This document shows positions 45,887-63,269 of a stretch of DNA of 64,000 nucleotides, one piece after another. The position numbers and the translations under genes are program-made. The stretch is taken from positions 8,512,501 to 8,576,500 of the forward strand of contig JAQISU010000094.1 of the NCBI GenBank assembly GCA_029339505.1, in the 5' to 3' direction. Under the pieces are notes generated by a model. The model ran no database searches, had not been told where the DNA came from, and saw nothing but the letters and a program-made list of their open reading frames with translations. The stretch comes from Unio delphinus (Eukaryota > Mollusca > Bivalvia > Unionida > Unionidae). The stretch's first letter is position 1; every line of letters begins with the position of its first letter.

Positions 45887-46626
45887 ACTACAGCTAGATG
45901 AAATGCGGATGATAAACATACATAGTGAAATCTATATGACCCCGTTTTAATTTAAAAAGCGATACAAGAAAAAGCGATAAATGTATATTATTGGGAATTG
46001 AACTTTACAAATATCTATTGGAAAAATACTTCTTAACAGAGACCCGTCGTGCAAGTTTATTCCAGCGCTCTTTACGCAGTCAGCTGTGTAATAGACTATT
46101 TTGTGCTTACTTAAAATTGCTTTAAGTTGAATAGATTTATTACTACTTTAGGGTACCGAGATAATTTCTGAGTTCGCTGGCATAGAATTGCTTGATCACA
46201 GGTCATTTATATTCCAAAAATTCCCAAACTGAATTATACATGTATTGCTAGCAATTTCTGACTTCAATGAGTCCGATATAACGTATAGTTTTACAAGTAA
46301 GTCAATTGTATGCAAAAGCCGACTTTTGTAAGATAGAATACCTAACCTTCTATCTTTACAGCTAACTGGAGAAAATGTTGGCCTCGAATCAATAGTCCTC
46401 CATTCTGTTGGCATACCTAACAGCCGTAGGTGGTCCGAAAAATGGTAATTGTTATTTTTGAACCCTCTATATTGTCTCATCGCGTTATGGGTGTGATGTT
46501 TGGTCTTGAAAATCCACCAGTACTACTTTCATTTCGACGGAGACAAAGGTCTAATACATGTGTTACATTGCATTTCCAAATCAACATCAATGAATATAAA
46601 CACAGAATACCTAGCCACTGTCCTAC
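45887..46626. other. non-coding DNA, no gene supported
   Basis: Only short frames; nothing recognised. Confidence 0.5.
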
Positions 46627-46887
46627 GTGAAGACATGATAGCGACCGCTTAGGGGTCATCTTCTGGTGACCTAGCTTATTACCATAATTGTTAGTTTGTA
46701 TCAGCCAAGTGTTATATCTTCGCGTTTGGGAGACTGAGCAGTTCAGCTGAAGAGCATCAGTGTGTACCTATCGATCTGATTCACTTTAATTTCTGAAAGC
46801 TACATTTACATTGGCTAAAGTAAATGTCAATATAGCACGACCCTTAAGCGGTCGCTATCAGATCTTCACCCGGGATAGTGAAGATCT
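46627..46887. repeat. inverted-repeat fold-back element
   Basis: 31-bp arms at 46627-46657 and 46839-46869 match as inverted repeats with three mismatches. Their core, GATAGCGACCGCTTA, is identical. The right arm is itself followed by a perfect 10-bp hairpin, AGATCTTCAC/GTGAAGATCT with an 8-base loop (46860-46887). No flanking direct repeat was found and the 181-bp interior is non-coding. It may be a MITE-like element or a structured transcript. Confidence 0.7.
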
Positions 46888-48831
46888 GATTTTAATCACA
46901 ATGAAGCAAATACATGCTAGAAAATCTGCATGTGGGCATCGGAAATGTAATGTTTATAATCACCCTCTGCAGTAAGCATAAGGTGAACATGTCAGTAGCA
47001 TTAGCGAAAAATGAATGCCATTTATTTCTGTCAATGGGAATTCTATTTAGTATAACACAGTGGCGATGTTAATTTTATCCCCACCGTTTTCTCCCTAATA
47101 GCACTTCAGTTGTGAAACACTTATAGGTAAGTTTCTTCCGTATATTAACAAAAAGTTGATTTTTTTTTAATCTCCCGAAGATGACCATTCCTACTTAAAC
47201 GTTTGGTGCTACCGAGTCCAACATGTCTGACTACTTGTCGAACTTTTACTACTGGTAATGCTTGTACGTCTCCAAATTCATGTTATGTGAGCAGTTCATT
47301 TTCCTCGAAGAACAAATATTGTAGCTATAGGCTACCTGAGACATGCAATTGCTTGGGAAAACAACAGCAAGTGATGAGTGGGAAAAAATTTATATGTACC
47401 TTCCCACTGTTTGCTCTTCGAATAAGGGCACAGTTCAGCCTTTTATAAGATTTTTATTTCTTTGTTTCACAATACAAATTCTAACTTATAAATTCCTCAA
47501 CCCCCAACCGCCCGAAATATCACTAACATCTATATCATCCAAATAGGACAGAAAGTGACAATTTCTCAGACAATTTTTGCCACGAAACGTCCAACAATAA
47601 CTGCGTGCCATCTTTTAACAAAGCTTCATTCTTACATCCTCCATCCAGTACGCACACACTACTTCTCTCCACAGTGACTTGGATCATAACAGGAAGGATT
47701 GGGGTGTAGAGGGTGGAAGAACTCAATGAGCATAATTAACTGGTGTGTAGGGGTGGGAAAACGCTATACGTATGATAAAATATGAAAATGAACCTTTCCA
47801 GGATTATGCTTTATACCCCTGCCGGTTTCAAGTGTATGTGACAACAAATACAAAGAACAACATCGTGCTAGACTTACATCGTCCGATTTGTCAAACATCT
47901 GCTGTTCATAACGTCTTAGTTTTGTCTACATTGATTAGTACTCGTTTGCATGGGCGTCCACATGAATCTTTTAGAGGGGAAAAGGCAAAAATCATAGAAA
48001 CGAAACTCTTGACTGCTTCTTACAGACAAATTGAGTTGACAAATAAGTTCCGTCTAACCGGCACCAAAGCTCCTCCAACAATTACTCTGATTGGTAGGTT
48101 ACGGAGTAAACACAAAGCATTTTTCATTTTTGTCCTACTAAGTATCACTGAGAAATAAAGTGGAATCGCGTAATTAATCAAACTCGCAGAAACTTTTGTC
48201 GTATTTCAACAGCTGCCATGTTAGCATAAAATACATAATAAAAATAGTTCTTAAAATACTTTTAATAATTGACCGATCAAACTGAATGTGGGAGGCCGAT
48301 GCAACCAGGCCCATATACATCATATTGACATGATGCTAACATCTGAAATAGCATATTGGGAATTCTATAGCTGTGTAAGCACTTCAAAACTGGAATACGA
48401 GAATAAATGTGGCACTATATTGGATTTAACGTTCTGTGATAAGGTGGCTGGACTAAAATTGATTGCGTGACAACTGCTATTTGATATCATGTTGACTTTG
48501 ATACAACCGTTATTTGTTTTTAATCATGTCGACTCTGATACAACTGCTATTCGATGCCATGTTGACTTTGTTTGATACAGCCGCTGCTCTATGGCATGAA
48601 GGAAAGGCGAAAGAAAACTAGTTACGGATCACATCTAGTACAACAGTGTATTTGGTATGCTACCTTTTCACGAAATAATACTAATAGAAAGACTTCTGGC
48701 TAAAAGTTGTTTCGAATCGGATACATTTTCTTAAAACGCATGCAAAAGCAAACGTTGTATGCGCTATACTGCCTTTTCTGTTGATGTGTGACTACTTTGT
48801 GAAGGTGCGGTAAAAAAGGTGTATTTGCCTG

Positions 48832-48869
<38 letters not shown>

Positions 48870-48898
48870 TTTGTATTTTTAATTTAGCTTTTTAAAAA
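46888..48898. other. non-coding DNA, no gene supported
   Basis: Includes an ATG-initiated frame of 128 codons at 47772-48158 with no recognisable domain or codon signature. There are short degenerate repeats around CATGTTGACTTTGATACAAC (48468-48600) and a (GT)n array at 48833-48868. Confidence 0.45.
48833..48868. repeat. (GT)n microsatellite
   Basis: About 18 GT units. Confidence 0.95.
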
Positions 48899-49112
48899 CA
48901 TTCAGTCATATTGCTACATTGTCTGCAATATGGCACTTTATAGTGATTATTACTAAAGCATCATGCTGCAGACACGTAGCATGATTTCCTACCCAGTCAC
49001 ATTATACTGACACCAGGCTGACCTGTCCTAACACTAACCTCTTAATGCTGAGCGCCATGCGAGGCAGCTGTTAGTATCATGTTTGAACTCTTCGGTATCA
49101 CTAGCATCTGAA
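48899..49112. repeat. dispersed hairpin repeat family B, copy 1
   Basis: TTCAGTCATATTGCTACATT and downstream blocks such as ACCCAGTCACATTATACTGA and ACACCAGGC recur at 63847-64000. The segment contains an imperfect inverted repeat, TGCTACATTGTCTGCA (48912-48927) against TGCAGACACGTAGCA (48967-48981). It is non-coding. I associate this family with molluscan genomes from memory. Confidence 0.75.
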
Positions 49113-54106
<4,994 letters not shown>

Positions 54107-54609
54107 TTCAATCCAAAGAAACATAAGCAAAAAATGCGGGTGTATTGCTTGTTAGTATATATTCCCTCACAAAGTTTCATGATTCCAAGCATTATTGGGT
54201 ACATATAGAGTGCAAACGTACCATGAACTAAACGCAGATATTTAAAGAAGAATGTACATCTATTTTATATTAATGTGTAACGTTATCTCCTTTAATACCT
54301 TTCCCAGGGGTACGTGCTATGAACCCCACTCTAGACGATTTCCTAGAATAGTTGAGATGGACCAAACATGTACAGATGTATATGCTTTTTATATGAAGAC
54401 CCAGAGACCAAGGTTTCTGCAATACTTTTTCTCTACTTCATACAGACGATCTAACATGGAATTGTCTTCTTGTAAGACTACATCGCGACAGACAACTATA
54501 TACAGAAGAGCCATCAAAACTTTAACACATCCCACAGTTAATTCACCATATCATTATCTAATAGTCCCGTAGACCTCCGCGTGTCTTCAATCTGAAACGT
54601 TCCATGCCA

Positions 54610-54617
54610 CCCTTAAC
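54610..54617. repeat. left 8-bp target-site duplication of the hAT element
   Basis: CCCTTAAC, repeated exactly at 59094-59101. Confidence 0.95.
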
Positions 54618-55553
54618 CAGGGCCGGCTCTAGGAAGTGTGGGGCCACATTGGAAACATGATGGCGGGGCCCCCCCATTTATGAAGTTATGATAATAATAC
54701 TATAGATAATTCAGTATAGATAATCAGTGGGTTGAAAAAGTATTTGCCTCCTCAATATTTTTCCATTGACTCCAATAGAATCCAGCTCTCACTCCACCAA
54801 GTGTAATTAACTTCAACTCATCCCATTTGTTCCTATAAATTGTGGTTCTATTTAATAAGTTTATTTTATATTATTTTAGGTACGATTAAATGCACGACTC
54901 TGCTTCATTTTGCATAGGGGTCATAAAATTGCAAAAGTTATTTGTTATTTACGCTTATTCAATGGCAGTAAAACAAATTTCACTGAGTATTTCAAGTGAA
55001 GAATAAAGGTCTGTTATCTGTTATTCATCCCCACCCCTCTATTGCTATTCCAATAGTAGTTGGTGGATGAACAACTTTTGCAATTTGTGATCCAAATGCA
55101 AAATATAGCATAGTGGTATTTTTCAGTTATGCCTGATATAATATACTGACCACTGAAGTCTTGAATCATTAAACAGCACTACAATTTATATGGCTAAACA
55201 GATTGTGATGAAGTTTCACTTGATACAGTGAGAGCTGTTTTCTATAGGAATCATTGAAAAAATGTTCAGGGGGCCAACACTTTTGCAACCCACTGCACTT
55301 GGCAAGTAGAAGTGCAAGACAGGTGATTCACCAGGCCCAGTCTAGGAGACAGCATGTCAATCTGCAAATTATGAACCTAAATTAAACTGTCTAAACAAAT
55401 ACAAAGATACTATATTGTCTTTATTTGATTTATTAATTAATATGTTCTAGTCACTGGGAACCTTATACATTTATATTCAACTCAATATATGGAAATATGG
55501 AACTTATCACTTAAGAAAAGCACAGCAACTAGTATCCTTAATACATTAAGCTT

Positions 55554-58247
55554 TCAAAAGCTAATTTTTCCTGCTTTTTTCATTGCAAAGTCTTTCAGGA
55601 TTTCCTCAAAGCTCAATTCTCTGGCCACATCACACTCTATTGACATAATACTCAAACTATTTAGGCGTTCTTGGCTCATTGTAGACCTTAGGTAAGTTTT
55701 AATAAGTTTGAGCTTAGAAAAAGGATCTTTTGCCAGATGCAACTGTAACTGGGATGGTAAGGTAAATTCTAAGTGCCACAACAAGATTTGGAAAGGCTGT
55801 AAATCTGTTATTGCATGCTAGAAACTCGAGCATTTTTGCAGGATTTTGTAATAGCTCTAAAGGGAGAACTGGCTTTATTGCTTCTATCTCCTAACAAAGC
55901 ATGAAACCATCAATATCACCCATCTTCGTTGTTGTAACTCCATCTGCTGCATTGTCAGCACGAACTAATTTGGAATCAGTTAAGGCGATTTCCAAATCTA
56001 CAGCACATTTCCTTACGTCTTCCTTGGGCATATCCTTAAAATTGCACAAGAATCCAAACAACTCATAGTGCTTTGTCAGCTGTTCAAATCGGGGCTGAAG
56101 GATTTGCACTGCTTTATTCACCACTTGATTAAAGCATTGAATTTGAAATGCCTTTTGGGAACCTGACAGAGGTTCATCAGTTGATTCGTAGTCAAACATT
56201 TGCCTCTTCCTGCGCACACGCCTCTTTTCACTTTTGAAAACTGCTTCGACTTCAAGGTCTTCAGCAAGTTCTTTGGCATCGACCAGTGATTCCTCAAAGC
56301 CCTTTTCTCTGAATGCATTTAACCAGTTGAACAGTTTTTCAAATGCTTTCAGACAAGCTGTTACATCCATGGTTTCACCTTGAAGCTCCTTGCTTACGAA
56401 ATTTACCTGAAAGAGCAATGAGTGCCAAAACACTAGAGACACAAGAAACTTGTAATTTCTCATTTGGTTCACCAAGGACTGAGCATCACTTTTGGTATTG
56501 GCATCTTCAGTAGTGTCTGCCCATTCTTCGAGAGCATCACAGGCTTGAGAAGCTTGGTATCTGATGGCCTTCACACTATCCATTCTGCATTCCCACCTTG
56601 TTTCTGACAAAGGTTTCAAGGACAGGCCAGTAACATGACTTCTGAAGATTGTCCACCTTTTTGTGGATGAGGCAAAAATTGTGTAAATACGTTGCAATGT
56701 ACTGACGAAAGTCATGGCCTCGAGGCATGTTTTTGCCATATCACCTAAAATAAGATTATAACTATGGCACGCGCATGGGGTAAAAAATGCTCGAGAATTT
56801 CTTTGTAGGAGTCGTGCTTGTACACCTGAATTGTGTCCCTTCATGTTGGCCCCATTATCATAACCTTGCCCACGGATATCTGCAACATCAAGGCCTAATA
56901 CCTCACGTTCCTTCAGAACGGAGTTTAACAAGTTTTCTCCAGTGCTGCTTTGCACCACTAAAAACTTAATGAAGTGTTCATACACTCCAGCTTGGATGTT
57001 TGGTTTTGTACCATCAGCTACATATCTAATAACCAATGACATTTGCTCTTGGTGACTGATGTCAGGGGTGCAGTCAAGAATTATGGCATAGTACTTGGCA
57101 GCCTTAATTCTAGAAATAATTGCTGTCTGAACAGCATTTGCCATAATGTCGATGAGCTCATTTTGGATGTTTTTTCCCAAATAATGATCAAGTATTTACT
57201 TGTTTTGAATTTTCCGTATGTGTTCTTGCATTATTGGATCAAACTTCCCAAGTAACTTAATGACACCTTGAAAGATGCCATTATGTGGTGTGCCAATGTG
57301 TTCATCAGAACCACGGAATGGTAAATTTCTTTCTGCTAACATCTGTATTGTGGCCACAAGTCGCTCAAATACTTTATACCAGTGGTTTGCTTCCTTTCTA
57401 ATTTGTTTTTCCTGTACTTCATCAATGGTCTTTTCAACAGCCAACCTCTCCTGTAGTTCACAGCAGCGGAGCATTGCTTGCAAATGCCTGTTTGAATTCT
57501 CGTGCTCAGCCAGCCTTGTATGGATGTTTTGCCAATTATTGAAACCAGAAGTCGCAAGTGCGGCTGTAGCATTCGGGTCAAAAAGTTTACAGTAGTACAA
57601 AAGATCTTGTCACTTGAGACTGAGTATAACAGCCAAGGTCGCTCTATAAATTCACCATTTGGGAGCATTCGTTTGCAGTGGTATTTTGAAAAGTGTGGTC
57701 CTTTATCATTTTTAGGGAAATCTTTTAGAACTTTTGGTGGTCCTTTTTTCAGCAAATAGTCTCTCACACCATGACTTATTACTTCTGGCCAGGTTGCAGG
57801 ATCATCAGTTAATTGTGAATGCTCATCATCAATCTTGACATTTGAAGTGGAAGGATCTTGCTCATCATCAATGGTGACATTTGAAGTGGAAGGATCTTGC
57901 TCATCATCAATGGTGACATTTGAAGTGGAAGGATCTTGCTCATCATCATTGGTGACATTTGAAGTGGAAGGATCTTTCAAAGAGTTTGTAACAGCAGAAG
58001 CACCCTTAAAGCTGTGTTCATCTTGTAAAATTTCTTCAGCACCACTATCATTATCACTGAATTTCGGATCATTTTCAGCTGAGTTTTGCACATTTGTTTC
58101 ATCAGATTTATCTGATGTATTTCTGTAAACAAATCTGTCTATGGCTCCTCTTTCTCTTTCATCTTGGGCTTTCTTAGCCTTTCTTATTGCCCTTTTCTTA
58201 CTGCCACTCTGGTACTTTCTGCCTATATCTCTCGGTCTTTTACTCAT
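55554..58247 (-). pseudogene. hAT transposase (TTF zinc finger, DUF4371-like, C-terminal dimerisation)
   Basis: It starts at ATG 58247 (A at -3) with a basic N-terminus, MSKRPRDIGRKYQSGSKKR. Next come an acidic region with four 13-residue repeats (DPSTSNVT.DDEQ) and a TTF-type zinc-finger region (FSKYHCKRM, WLLYS...KIFC, CKLFD, HENSNRHLQ). The catalytic domain has AIILDCTPD, GQGYDNGANMKG and CACHSYNLILGD. The hAT dimerisation block ends it: FSKLKLIKTYLRSTMSQERL, then SIECDVA. About 890 codons would be expected. Four lesions are visible: a one-base loss near 57598, a TAA stop at 57196-57198, a TAG stop at 55891-55893 and a one-base gain near 55717-55724. Between lesions the protein is well conserved, so inactivation is recent. 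The transposase would cut and rejoin the element ends in the nucleus. Confidence 0.93.
57821..57975 (-). repeat. 39-bp coding tandem repeat, four copies
   Basis: Four in-frame 39-bp units encode DPSTSNVTIDDEQ-like repeats in the acidic N-terminal part of the transposase. The two middle units are identical. Confidence 0.95.
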
Positions 58248-59093
58248 ATTTGAAGGTCAGGAATCTCGTGTCTCTATAACAAAATACAGTGAACACATAA
58301 TGACTAATTATAAAGGACTACAGAAGAATCTACTTGGCACAAAGCAGGGAGGATGCATACCCATACTCCATCGAAAGCTTAATAGATCCACCATTGCCCA
58401 AATGAAAACCAGTCAAAATCAGCTTTACAACACCTCATATGTGCAAACCTGCCCAAAGAAGTGACAATGAATGCCAGGATAAATTTTGATTATTGTCATG
58501 TTAGCTAAATCACACCACTGTTATCTACAAAAAAAAAAAATCAGCTGCACAGCTATAATACTTTTGATGCTAGAGCATTGTAAAGCATGCGACCAAAGTA
58601 GCACTTTAGTGCTGCATTTTTCTTGTTATACTAACTTTTAACTTCAACTAGCGGCTTTCAAATGTTCAACAAATTATTGAAAGCAAAACCACATGATTGT
58701 ATATTGTAGGTCAGTATAAGACAGTAATGGTAAAGTCTACTTTTAATTATATATAATAAAAAAAAAATTAATTGTCACTGTCTATACTCACACAAATGGC
58801 ATCACTCGCTTCACTAGGATTCTTGGCAGTAGCCTGACAGACTTGCAGGTTTTAAATGTTAATATAACTGTATAGCTGGTACTTCTTCACTTGGCACTTG
58901 CTACAGTTATCATGTGGCCTGTATACTTAACACTGGCAAAAGATTGTGACCCTTGACCACGGTGGCATCACAATGCACTGAATTGTCTAGACTACTTGTG
59001 AACTGACCCCCCCCCCCAATCAAGGTGCGGGGCCCCCCTAGGCGCGGGGCCCAATTGGGTGCAATTGGACCAATTGGCCTAAAGCCGGCCCTG

Positions 59094-59101
59094 CCCTTAA
59101 C
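59094..59101. repeat. right 8-bp target-site duplication of the hAT element
   Basis: CCCTTAAC. Confidence 0.95.
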
Positions 59102-59788
59102 CTATTGGTAACCTTACATCAAGTGATCAATTAGAAAGAACATCAAAATATTTCGTACACAGAGTACAGTCACACAATGAATTGTTATTTCCTTGATATG
59201 ATTTTTCTATAAAAAAAAAAAAAATTACACGATTTTAAAGTGAGCTAAACACGTACATATAGTGGGTTGCGTCACGCGGTTCTTTTTTGATGGCTGCAAA
59301 ATTCAAATATAATAAATGCTATGTTGTACGCTCTTCTTTGAACACTTTCCTAATTGAGAATATTAGTTTGCCTTTGCTCTGTGATATGTGCTTTGCTTTG
59401 TATTTATATCCCCCCACCTCACCATATACATGCACTTTTCAATTTCGAAACCACCATCACCAACTAAAGAATCATGATGTAATAATCGAATCTGAAATTA
59501 TTCGTATACTAATATTTCGCTTTGCGTTTGCTCCAGGGTCCTTACTTACCATTACTGTTAAAACAATTAACCGTGTACTAGAAGACTATAAAGCTGCTTT
59601 CAAGCTTTCAACGCGACAACACATTTTTAATATCACGATAGCAGGTTACAGCACACATTCTCTTAAAGCAGAGTTCGTGACTTTCAAAAGCTCAGTTGAT
59701 TCATCTATTCTATTAAAATTTCAATGTCTGGAAATAGTACAAATAAACATAAAAAGTAATGCAAAAGTAAATTGTCTGCAAGTATATT
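59102..59788. other. non-coding DNA, open frame not supported
   Basis: A frame from ATG 59290 to 59790 is open for 166 codons but has no recognisable domain, is AT-biased in composition and abuts a SINE. I treat it as chance. Confidence 0.4.
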
Positions 59789-59799
59789 AGAATATAAAG
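59789..59799. repeat. left target-site duplication of SINE copy 4
   Basis: AGAATATAAAG; the right copy AGAATCTAAAG (59976-59986) differs at one base. Confidence 0.75.
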
Positions 59800-59975
59800 C
59801 CGAGTCTAAGATTCGGCTAATGTAGTTATGTGAGAAAGCTTGCCAGTAGCTTCTCGTGGGTCGGTGGTTCTTTTGGGGGGTTTTCCCGGGTTCTTCCTCC
59901 ATCAATAATACTGGCCGCCATGTATAGCCTATTGTGTGCTGACAAATGGCGTTAAACCCTACAACAACAAGAAGA
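59800..59975 (+). mobile_element. 5'-truncated SINE family A, copy 4
   Basis: It begins inside the element just after box B (CCGAGTCTAAGATTCGGCTA) and matches the 15.9 kb copy closely through ACTGGCCGCCATGTATAGCC, GGCGTTAAACCC and the CAA tail. The tRNA head is absent. Flanking 11-bp repeats with one mismatch show that it inserted in this truncated form. Confidence 0.9.
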
Positions 59976-60645
59976 AGAATCTAAAGCAATTTACAGTTAA
60001 TGGTTGAGGTCAGAGTCTATAGAAGACTATCTATTTGTTTGTTATCTCTGCTACTAGATTAGAATTGAAAACATATTTACACTGTCGCTAAATGATCCCA
60101 GCAAGAGTCTACAGCAATAATGTAAATCTTTTTCTTTTCTTCGTGAAATAATGCTCTCCTGCAGCCCTACGCAATTAATCTGTTATCCGAAATCAAATCT
60201 GTCACCAGCTACTCTGGCGACGAGCCAAAACATCATGGGAACAATAATATTTCTCTACCTGGAAAAAATTGCAATAGGCGACATTTTAAATGCATTTCAG
60301 CCTAAGTGACCTTTTTGTTAAACATACACTATGAGTGGTCTAGTAATTTTTTACATATTAATTTTGATAATACAATTTAAAGAAGGCACGATGTAATTCT
60401 TTGTTTAAAGTAGTTAGCCACCTCACAAGTACACTACCTATTTGAAAAACGCGTATTCTGGGGACTTTCCCTTCTTATCTCCATTCCATTCTTTGAGCCA
60501 GCAGGGGAAAGCATTCGAAGGTAAGAGTCAAATATCATTTGGATATGTGCACCCCCTTATTTATGCCAAATACACGTACTTGTTTATATGGCTGAGATCG
60601 GAATACTTTCCAGTCTCTGACCCAGGTGTTATGACCTTTAGGTGG
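59976..60645. other. non-coding DNA, no gene supported
   Basis: Nothing recognised. Confidence 0.5.
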
Positions 60646-61425
60646 GATAATTATGGGTCTACGGGCAAGGAAAAGTTACACCTTTAAGTATGGTTCTACG
60701 GGCCAGTAACATTTACACCTTTAATTATGGGTCTACTGGCCAGTAATTGTTAAGTTACACCTTTATTTATGGGTCTACCGGCCATTAACAGTTACATCCT
60801 TAATTATGGGTCTACCGGCCAGTAACATTTATATCTTTAATTATGGGTCTAGGGACCAGCAACAGTTACATATTTAAGTATGGGTCTGCGGGCCAGTAAC
60901 AGTTACATCTTTAACTATGGGTCTTCGGGCCAGTAACAGTTACATCCTTAATTATGGATCAACTGGCCAATAACAGTTACATCTTTATTTATGGGTCTAC
61001 CAGCCAATAACAGTTACATCTTTAATTATGGGCCAACTGGCCAGTAACAGTTACATCTTTAATTATGGGCCAACTGGCCAGTAACACTTACATCTTTAAT
61101 TATGGGTCTTCGGGCCAGTAACAGTTACATCTTTAATTATGGGTCTACTGGCCAGTAACAGTTACATCTTTAATTATGGGTCTTCGGGCCATGAACAGTT
61201 ACATCTTTAATTATGGGTCTGCGGGCAAGTAACAGTTATATCTTTAAGTATGGGTCTACCGGCCAGTAACAGTTACATCCTTAATTATGGGTCAACTGGC
61301 CAATAACAGTTACATCTTTAATTATGGGTCTACCGGCCAATAAGAGTTACATCTTTAAGTATGGGTCTACGGGCCAGTAACAGTTACATCTTTAATTATG
61401 GGTCTACAGGCCAGTAACAGTTGTA
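60646..61425. repeat. 38-bp minisatellite, about 20 copies
   Basis: The unit is built on AATTATGGGTCTACSGGCCA followed by GTAACAGTTACATCTTT. Copies differ at several positions (TTCGGG, CAACTG, AAGTATG), so it is older than the 26.7 kb array. Confidence 0.95.
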
Positions 61426-62143
61426 TCTATACATTTTTCAGCTGTACAGAAAGTTTATTATTAATCACAGGTTGAGGATCTCAATCGTTTTCAAGAAATG
61501 ACCCAGGGCTAACTCTATCGAGTTATGAACAGACCCATGTTCAACATCAGTTGCTTGCATATATTAATCACAAAACAGTATCCAATCTATTATCCATTGC
61601 ATAAGTCGATTGGGGGTAGTGATGGACAATGGGATCAAAGTTTGTTGCGTGTACAAATTTGTCTTTTTCCATGTAAGGTCATATAGATAGAGACAGAAAG
61701 CGGTGTGGTATGGACAGACAGAGGATCAAATATCAGAGAAACAACACCAGATTTGTTATTTATATAAAATCGAACCTACTTGTACAGGCGAGTTCAAAAT
61801 TCCAAGTGTTTGGTACGATCTATGCTTTTAAGCTATCATTGATTCTAGTTACTGGCTTTCGCTTTAACGGGATAGGAAGAATTCAAGGACATCAAACACA
61901 ACTGACCGTGCGCGTACACTCCTACGTGTAGACTGATTATGCCACAAGATTTGCGCGCTTCTTTGAAAGAGAGGTATTAACAAAATAAGTATGATGGAAT
62001 CCAAAAATCAAAATTTGACCCGATGCCTTTACTCCATTTGACATTCATAGTCAGATACTCAACTGAAGTAATTTTTCTGTCAAATAAGTTAATGATAAAT
62101 TCAACCAAACATCTCCGCGCAGAGTTGTTTATGCATAACAATG

Positions 62144-62145
<2 letters not shown>
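61426..62145. other. non-coding DNA, no gene supported
   Basis: Nothing recognised. Confidence 0.5.

Positions 62146-62180
<35 letters not shown>
62146..62180. repeat. (CA)n microsatellite
   Basis: About 17 CA units. Confidence 0.96.
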
Positions 62181-62182
<2 letters not shown>

Positions 62183-62271
62183 AGCTAAACAGTGGAAATA
62201 AGCCCCATAAGAGAACTAATAATTCTTAAAAACTATCCTCCCTAACCACCCTATAATTACAGTTCAGTTAA

Positions 62272-62273
<2 letters not shown>

Positions 62274-62346
<73 letters not shown>
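62274..62346. repeat. (CT)n microsatellite
   Basis: About 36 CT units. Confidence 0.97.
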
Positions 62347-62350
<4 letters not shown>

Positions 62351-62423
62351 TGAATTCTCCTCCATTCTCACTCTGCCCTGCCCGTGAGTGCGTACGTCAG
62401 GGAACAAAGAAATCGTTAGAAGC

Positions 62424-63269
<846 letters not shown>

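Larger units (their letters stand above)
54618..59093 (-). mobile_element. complete hAT transposon with ZMYM1/TTF-type transposase
   Basis: The 4476-bp element begins CAGGGCCGGCTCTAGG and ends with the inverted copy (one mismatch in 16 bp). An exact 8-bp duplication flanks it; CAG termini and 8-bp duplications are hallmarks of hAT elements. Subterminal regions are GC-rich, with GGGGCCCC-type motifs at both ends and a C11-13 run near 59007. The transposase lies on the minus strand. Non-coding left and right margins are about 0.9 and 0.85 kb. The transposase is broken, so the copy is not autonomous, although its ends look able to be mobilised by a related transposase. Confidence 0.97.

Noticed and set aside
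45716..45901. 61-codon plus-strand frame
   Set aside because: Overlaps a tRNA-like sequence on the opposite strand.
47772..48158. 128-codon ATG-initiated plus-strand frame
   Set aside because: No domain, no signal sequence, no flanking coding context; length is compatible with chance.
57835..58464. Plus-strand frames with EVEGSCSSS repeats and beyond
   Set aside because: Antisense shadow of the transposase N-terminal repeat.
59290..59790. 166-codon plus-strand frame
   Set aside because: Composition follows the AT bias, no domain, ends where a SINE begins. Conservation in a related species would change this.
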